Source: Thermocaproicibacter sp036741535
GTDB taxonomy: Bacteria; Bacillota; Clostridia; Oscillospirales; Acutalibacteraceae
Length of the DNA: 9,048 bases
Reading direction: 5' to 3'
Assembly (NCBI GenBank): GCA_036741535.1
Contig: DAINSB010000098.1
Location: forward strand, 1-9,048
The notes under the pieces are model-generated. The model searched no databases and was not told where the DNA came from. It worked only from the letters and a program-made list of their open reading frames with translations. Position numbers and translations under genes: made by a program. Shown here in pieces: positions 5,501 to 9,048 of the stretch. Positions within the stretch are counted from its first letter, which is position 1; each line of letters starts with the position of its first letter.

Positions 5501-7042
5501 ATGGTCTACAGAACCCTGATGCTCCAGCTTTACCGGCCCAGCGGGCGCAAACGTGACCTGATGGACCGCGCCCTCCTGCGGTATTCCCGGGCGCTGCAGA
5601 TGCTGATGTCCCGCTACGAATCCCAGATCGATGCGCTGGCGCGGTCCGGCGAGCGGATCACGCAAAAGGGGCTGCTCGCGATGATCGACAGAAAAACCGC
5701 GAAGGACCTGAACGAATTCCGCGTGCAGCCCTTCAAGGATTCCCTCAAGATCGAATTCGCGGCGCTGGCGGCGGCCTACATCCGGCAGAAGCGCGGGAAT
5801 CCCGGCGCGCGGTACCCGCTGGTCTACCTCGACGCGGCCCGGTACCGCGCCGCCGTCGCCCGCTGCATCGACCGCCTGGACGGCGGGGAGATCGGCCGCA
5901 GGACCTTTACATCCGAATGCACCCGGCTGATCGGCCGGGTGGGCAGGCTGCGGCCGCTGTACTTCGGCCGCTACGCCGTCAACCGCGACTACTGCCTGCT
6001 GTACGACGAGTTCAAGGACCGGTTCTACGCAAAACTCTACCTGCTGAACGCGGCGGACGGATTGCGCGGCCGGACCGCGGCGGGCGGCCTGAGCCTGTGC
6101 TACGTCGCGGAAGGCTTGCCGCCCATGACGGACCCGAGCGGGAAGAAGCGGTACATCGTCGTACCGCTCGCATTCGGGAAAAGCCAGGAGGCGGACCTGA
6201 AGCGGGCCCTCGAAGAACCGCGCCTGCTCCACACCGCCCGCCTGACCAAACGGGACGGCCGCTACTATCTGATGGTGAACATCGCCTGCGAGCCGGGCCC
6301 GGCCCTCGCCGCGGAATCCACGATGGGCGTTTCCAGAGACCCTTCCGGCGGCGTGGCCTACACGGTGTGCGGGCCCGGCGGGGAGATCCTGAAACAGGGC
6401 CGGATCGCGGAGCGGGCCGGGCCGGACCTCACCTACCTCCTCTGCAAGCGGATCGCGGCCGTCGCGCTGGAAAACCGCTCCCGGGTGATTCTGGAGTCGA
6501 ACGGCGGGAAAAACGACCGGATGCCGGTCCGGGGCGAGGCGGAGGGGGCGGCCGTCTCCAACCGGCGGTACGCGGCGCTCGCGGCCATCCTGAAATACAA
6601 GCTGCCCGAAAAGGGCCTCCCCCCGCCGATCGAGGTGAGCGCGAACGGGCTTTTCCTCACCTGCCCGCGCTGCGCGAAAAGGACGGCGCAGAACAGAATC
6701 TCGGACGAGCTCTTCGCCTGCGTGGAGTGCGGCTACGCCTCGGAGGAAGAATGGATCGGCAGCGAAAATCTCGCCGGGAGGCTTCTGAAATACCGGCGCG
6801 ACAAGGTCCCGCTGACCGTCGAGAAGCAAGACGACACGCTTCTGTTTTATAATAAGAATCTGGGGTTCCGGTGCGTCCTGCCGCAGAACGTCACGGACTA
6901 CCGGCCCATGTACGACGAGCTGGACCGCTACCTCCGGAGCCTGGACGGAACCTTTCAGGAGAATCCCAGGAAATACGCCGTCTGGAAAAAACTCCGGCGG
7001 TCGCCCAGCCTCAGGGACGCCGTCCGGCTGGTCGTAAAATGA
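5501..7042 (+). CDS. TnpB-like (Cas12-related) protein with predicted inactive RuvC, in the hydS operon
   Basis: 513 residues. The N-terminus (RTLMLQLYRPSGRKRDLMDRALLRYSRALQML) resembles the TnpB wedge domain; RLTKRDGRYYLMVNIACE (247-263) matches the strand before RuvC; RuvC-I reads TMGVSRDPSGGVAYTV (274-289); RuvC-II RVILESNGG (Glu332); then AAILKYKL...G...PPPIEVS and a four-Cys zinc ribbon (Cys388, 391, 407, 410) ending GYASEEEWIGSENLAGRLL. TnpB nucleases need Asp in RuvC-I (GIDxG) and Asp in the last motif (DxNAAxNIA); alignment by eye places Ser278 and Glu417 there, so nuclease activity is probably lost. About 85 residues follow the ribbon (429-513), where TnpB normally ends. Good ribosome-binding site (GGAAGGGAAGGA, about 4 nt). 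No tnpA or transposon ends were found. Most likely a domesticated, possibly RNA-guided DNA-binding protein; a divergent active enzyme is the alternative. Confidence 0.8.
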   Translation: MVYRTLMLQLYRPSGRKRDLMDRALLRYSRALQMLMSRYESQIDALARSGERITQKGLLAMIDRKTAKDLNEFRVQPFKDSLKIEFAALAAAYIRQKRGNPGARYPLVYLDAARYRAAVARCIDRLDGGEIGRRTFTSECTRLIGRVGRLRPLYFGRYAVNRDYCLLYDEFKDRFYAKLYLLNAADGLRGRTAAGGLSLCYVAEGLPPMTDPSGKKRYIVVPLAFGKSQEADLKRALEEPRLLHTARLTKRDGRYYLMVNIACEPGPALAAESTMGVSRDPSGGVAYTVCGPGGEILKQGRIAERAGPDLTYLLCKRIAAVALENRSRVILESNGGKNDRMPVRGEAEGAAVSNRRYAALAAILKYKLPEKGLPPPIEVSANGLFLTCPRCAKRTAQNRISDELFACVECGYASEEEWIGSENLAGRLLKYRRDKVPLTVEKQDDTLLFYNKNLGFRCVLPQNVTDYRPMYDELDRYLRSLDGTFQENPRKYAVWKKLRRSPSLRDAVRLVVK

Positions 7043-7155
7043 TCGGATGCTTTGGCTGCCGCATCATGTCTCCGGGCATACGGGCGAATCCGATGCTCAG
7101 AGCGAACTCCGCAGAGCGGAAACGTCAATCGTTGCAAGTGCAGCTGTTTTAATTC
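7043..7155 (+). ncRNA. candidate structured RNA (guide-RNA scaffold?) downstream of the TnpB-like gene
   Basis: These 113 nt lie between the TnpB-like stop and the operon terminator and contain several small hairpins. ATCGGAT (7044-7050) pairs with ATCCGAT (7087-7093). TCCGC-AGA-GCGGA follows near 7107-7119, then AACG-TCAAT-CGTT. CAGAGCG occurs twice about 15 nt apart. In TnpB systems the guide RNA overlaps or follows the 3' end of the gene, so this is where one would be expected. No covariance or expression evidence is available; it may simply be a 3' UTR. Confidence 0.3.
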
Positions 7156-7202
7156 GGGCCGCCCCCGGGCGCTTTTCCGGCGCCTTCGGGGCGGCCCTCT
7201 TG
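7156..7202 (+). terminator. terminator-like GC-rich hairpin ending the hydS operon
   Basis: GGGCCGCCCC (7156-7165) pairs perfectly with GGGGCGGCCC (7188-7197), with an inner GGCGC/GCGCC stem. The downstream TCTTGATT is only weakly T-rich. On the other strand it is preceded by the diguanylate cyclase terminator, so it may also act as a bidirectional block. Confidence 0.55.
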
Positions 7203-7205
7203 ATT

Positions 7206-7234
7206 AAAAAAACGGGGCCGCTGCAAAAACGGCC
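7206..7234 (-). terminator. intrinsic terminator of the diguanylate cyclase gene
   Basis: In the minus direction GGCCG (7234-7230) and CGGCC (7220-7216) pair, followed after three bases by seven T residues (7212-7206). It starts one base after the TAG stop of the upstream gene. Confidence 0.65.
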
Positions 7235-7235
7235 T

Positions 7236-8231
7236 CTAACCATTCCGATCGCGGGAAACCTTTCGGCCCGGACTTTCCGGGCCCGCCAGTACGATCCGAT
7301 TTTTTCCCTCGGCTTTGGCCCGGTACAGCAGGCGGTCCGCCTCCTGCACCAGGTCTTTCCATCCGCTGGAGGTGCCCTCCCGGCAGGCGACGCCGGCGCT
7401 GAAGGTCACGGGCAGGGCCAGCACGCCGAAGAACGCCTTGCGCAGGTCGAACTGGATGCGCTTGAGGATCGAGGCGGCCTGCCGCCGGTCCGACCGGAAG
7501 ACGAACAGAAACTCCTCGCCGCCGAACCGGCCGAGGCGGTCGCCGGCCCGGATGCTCCCGCGCGCGATGCGGCAGAAGGTCGCGAGCACCTTGTCGCCCG
7601 TCAGGTGGCCGTACCGGTCGTTGACGGCCTTGAAGTTGTCGAAATCGACCATGCAGACCGTGACCGGCCCCCGCCGCTCCGTGCGGAGCAGCGCGTCGAG
7701 CGAACGGAGCAGGCTGGTCTTGTTGAGGACGCCGGTCTGCGGGTCGAGCCTCAGCTTTTTCCGCAGGATCTCCCCCTGGAGCACCAACGCCGTGATGTCG
7801 CCGAAAAACAGCGCGGCGTACGGCTTGCCGCAGAAGGAGACCGGAACGCCGCTGACGGAAAACCACCTGCAGGCGCTTCCCGTACGGGAAGCGCAGGACC
7901 TGCCAGCCGGGCCGGGGCAGACGTGCTTCCATTTCGTCTCCCCCATCGGCTTGCGGTCGCAGAGGGTCCACTCGAGCGCCCGGGACAGGACGCAGTCTTT
8001 GCAGCGGCGCCCGGCCGGGTCGGCGCCGTCCCAGAACCGGCGGCAGCGGACGGCCTCGCAGACCGGCAATCCCTGCTGCCCGCCGGAAAGCAGCGGAAAG
8101 CAGGCGCGCATCTTCCGGTTCGCGGCGAAGACCCTCCGCTCCGAATCCACGAAAGCGGCGCCGACGGGCAGGGATTGATACAGGCTGAACAAAACGAAGT
8201 CGTTCCCCTCCACATCCGGCGCAGCTTCCAT
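7236..8231 (-). CDS. diguanylate cyclase (GGDEF) with cysteine-rich PAS domain
   Basis: 331 residues. Residues about 12-150 form a PAS-like sensor (LPVGAAFVDSERRVFAANRKM ... CRWFSVSGVPVSFCGKPYAALFFGDIT). Residues about 160-316 are a GGDEF domain with LDPQTGVLNK, DFDNFKAVNDRYGHLTGDKVL and the active site GGEEF (237-241), expected to make c-di-GMP from two GTP. RAGD (228-231), five residues before GGEEF, is the canonical inhibitory I-site, so product feedback is likely. No membrane segment is seen. The PAS domain holds a CEAVRC...CKDC cluster (Cys58, 63, 77, 80) plus further cysteines at 44, 91, 105, 113, 121 and 134, suggesting metal, Fe-S or thiol redox sensing (inference). Start at 8231: an in-frame TAG lies directly upstream; the ribosome-binding site is weak (AAAGGG about 12 nt away). 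It is convergent to the hydS operon. Confidence 0.88.
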   Translation of the reverse strand: MEAAPDVEGNDFVLFSLYQSLPVGAAFVDSERRVFAANRKMRACFPLLSGGQQGLPVCEAVRCRRFWDGADPAGRRCKDCVLSRALEWTLCDRKPMGETKWKHVCPGPAGRSCASRTGSACRWFSVSGVPVSFCGKPYAALFFGDITALVLQGEILRKKLRLDPQTGVLNKTSLLRSLDALLRTERRGPVTVCMVDFDNFKAVNDRYGHLTGDKVLATFCRIARGSIRAGDRLGRFGGEEFLFVFRSDRRQAASILKRIQFDLRKAFFGVLALPVTFSAGVACREGTSSGWKDLVQEADRLLYRAKAEGKNRIVLAGPESPGRKVSRDRNG

Positions 8232-8396
8232 CTATCCGAACACCCTTTCGCAAAACAAAATCAGGCGGGCGGCGGCAGGGGACATGGGGATTCCGTTTGC
8301 GCCGCCGTCCGCCGCAAGGGCGCAAAAAAGGCGTCGTATCCGGACTTTCATCCATATACAACGTCTACAGACACACCCCGAACCCTCAAGATCCGC
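8232..8396 (-). other. leader region upstream of the diguanylate cyclase, with hairpin
   Basis: About 165 nt without a gene. It holds a perfect 8-bp inverted repeat, TTTGCGCC (8296-8303) and GGCGCAAA (8319-8326), with a T6 run on its 5' side in the minus direction, so it is not a conventional terminator. If transcription begins at the strong promoter near 8543-8570 this is part of a leader of about 300 nt. It does not match a c-di-GMP riboswitch that I can recognise. Confidence 0.4.
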
Positions 8397-8425
8397 TGTA
8401 CAAAAATCAAGACAAGCGGTATAAT
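8397..8425 (+). promoter_or_regulatory. possible plus-strand promoter into the hairpin region
   Basis: TGTACA (8397-8402), a 17-nt spacer and a perfect TATAAT (8420-8425). A transcript from about 8432 would run into the hairpin at 8464-8519, which is followed by TTTT, giving a short RNA of about 90 nt. The weak -35 keeps confidence low. Confidence 0.35.
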
Positions 8426-8463
8426 AGAATCCGCAATGCGCCGAGTATTCGGTTGTAGATGGA

Positions 8464-8523
8464 GGTTGTGCTCCGTTTGCAGGGGGCGGGTGCGGCTACA
8501 CCCGTTCCTGCATTGCACCTTTT
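8464..8523. other. long imperfect hairpin (small RNA, terminator or leader structure)
   Basis: CGGGTG (8487-8492)/CACCCG (8499-8504) close a 6-nt loop. Below it TGCAGG (8478-8483) pairs with CCTGCA (8507-8512), and GTGC (8468-8471) with GCAC (8515-8518), separated by internal loops. On the plus strand TTTT follows at 8520-8523, as in a terminator. On the minus strand it would lie near the 5' end of a transcript, after a small GTGC-AAG-GCAC hairpin (8527-8537). I do not recognise a known RNA family. Confidence 0.5.
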
Positions 8524-8542
8524 AATGTGCCTTGCACTCCAA

Positions 8543-8570
8543 ATTATACCTTTTCCTGACAAAAAGTCAA
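8543..8570 (-). promoter_or_regulatory. strong sigma-A-like promoter reading toward the diguanylate cyclase
   Basis: On the minus strand TTGACT (8570-8565), a 16-nt spacer and perfect TATAAT (8548-8543). The start point would be near 8536. The nearest gene in this direction is the diguanylate cyclase about 305 nt away, so it would have a long structured leader unless a separate small RNA is made. Confidence 0.7.
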
Positions 8571-8585
8571 GCGGAAACTGAATCA

Positions 8586-8918
8586 TTATGTCAACCGCGC
8601 CCCGCGGATCTTTTCGCCGCCGGCCATAAAAAGACGGACAAAGCGATGATCCGGCGCCGTAATTGTGAGCAAAAAGGTTCCGCATCGCCTTGACCGCCGG
8701 CCAGTCCCGAAACGCCCGATGGTTTTTTCCACGCGGCCGCTGTCGATCCGCAGGTCGATGCCGCTGTGTTCCGTCGCCTCGCCGCGGGCGTAGGAGCCGA
8801 ACAGATAAACCCTGCCGACGCCGTGCTTCCGCGCAATCGGTTCGCCAATCCGCCGAATCTCTTCATATGGTATAGATTTTATCCGATTCGCCCACCGCCC
8901 TTCAAATATTTCTTCACT
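8586..8918 (-). pseudogene. decayed MNT nucleotidyltransferase / HEPN (MntA-HepT-type) relic
   Basis: One minus frame encodes IPYEEIRRIGEPIARKHGV then GRVYLFGSYARGEATEHSGIDLRID (from 8873), a clear MNT-type nucleotidyltransferase; the usual SDxDL reads SGIDL, losing one catalytic Asp. No start codon is found in frame, which is open back to 8918 and beyond. After about 8707 similarity moves to another frame: DWPAVKAMRNLFAHNYG (8706-8656), which matches the conserved RNxxxH region of HepT/DUF86 HEPN toxins. It then returns to the first frame with PDHRFVRLF before a TAA at 8586-8588. This implies an internal deletion joining antitoxin and toxin ends, plus two frameshifts. In working systems MntA AMPylates and neutralises the HEPN RNase; neither can function here. 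Confidence 0.7.
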
Positions 8919-8982
8919 CTCCGCCGCTTTCGCCTTTCAAAGACTGCATTCGGCCCCGAAAACGACTCCCGGCGGGCGATAT

Positions 8983-9048
8983 ATAACCCCCGTCACCGGC
9001 GTCCCCTCCGACGTGAAGCCCGGCGCGCACTACTCCGACTCCCATCTC
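8983..9048 (+). other. right-edge stretch with weak SLH-like coding resemblance
   Basis: The plus frame from 8983 reads ITPVTGVPSDVKPGAHYSDSHL to the window edge. This is faintly like the DVxxGAxYxDAVxWA part of an S-layer-homology repeat. No start codon or ribosome-binding site was found upstream, where the frame runs antisense through the MNT/HEPN relic. It could be a broken gene fragment or chance; 8919-8982 holds nothing I can support. Confidence 0.15.

Noticed and set aside
7100..7155. Guide match between the region after the TnpB-like gene and the divergent hydrogenase promoter
   Set aside because: Only 6-nt shared words in a different order were found by eye, which is expected by chance.
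5501..7200. A complete IS200/IS605 or IS607 insertion
   Set aside because: No tnpA, no serine recombinase and no recognisable left or right ends; the gene shares the operon spacing and codon style of its neighbours.
7047..8525. 492-codon plus-strand open frame across the terminators and the diguanylate cyclase
   Set aside because: It crosses two terminator hairpins and is antisense to the clear PAS-GGDEF gene.
8407..8685. 92-codon minus-strand open frame as an intact gene
   Set aside because: Its ATG is inside the HEPN relic and the frame then runs through the promoter and hairpin; only the first ten or so residues show family resemblance.
1..9048. CRISPR array, tRNA or rRNA genes
   Set aside because: No regularly spaced direct repeats and no tRNA or rRNA signature were seen on either strand.

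Overview
The window (about 9 kb, GC-rich coding sequence with AT-rich promoter islands) looks like a chromosomal segment of a GC-rich anaerobic Firmicute, probably a clostridium of the Oscillospirales type. This rests on its [FeFe]-hydrogenases, GGGGG/AAGG-type Shine-Dalgarno sites, sigma-A-like promoters and intrinsic terminators. The species assignment is inference.

Layout. (1) 1-419, minus: 5' part of a membrane protein resembling an ECF-transporter S component, with its own promoter. (2) 457-2777, minus: a hydrogen-metabolism operon of a small thioredoxin-like [2Fe-2S] protein, a group-B-like [FeFe]-hydrogenase with intact catalytic-domain cysteines, and a small cysteine-rich protein, closed by a strong terminator. 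(3) 2711-3104: divergent control region. (4) 3105-7200, plus: a tight three-gene operon of a sensory PAS-type [FeFe]-hydrogenase (HydS), a SpoIIE/PP2C-type phosphatase translationally coupled to it, and, only 22 nt later, a 513-residue TnpB-like protein. The TnpB-like protein keeps the zinc ribbon and RuvC-II Glu but has Ser and Glu where the two RuvC aspartates should be, and carries an extra C-terminal domain. It is followed by about 110 nt of small hairpins and then a terminator. (5) 7206-8570, minus: a diguanylate cyclase with a cysteine-rich PAS domain and a long structured leader, with opposed promoters around a strong hairpin. (6) 8586-9048: a decayed MNT/HEPN-type toxin-antitoxin relic, then an unresolved edge.

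How the genes may work together. HydS plus phosphatase is a known type of hydrogen/redox-sensing pair near clostridial hydrogenases. It sits divergently from a hydrogenase it could plausibly control. The most unusual feature is the TnpB-like gene as third member of the sensory operon. Its predicted nuclease-dead RuvC, lack of tnpA or transposon ends, and structured downstream sequence suggest a domesticated, possibly RNA-guided DNA-binding regulator tied to hydrogen sensing. This is an inference from sequence alone; neither a guide RNA nor a target has been shown.
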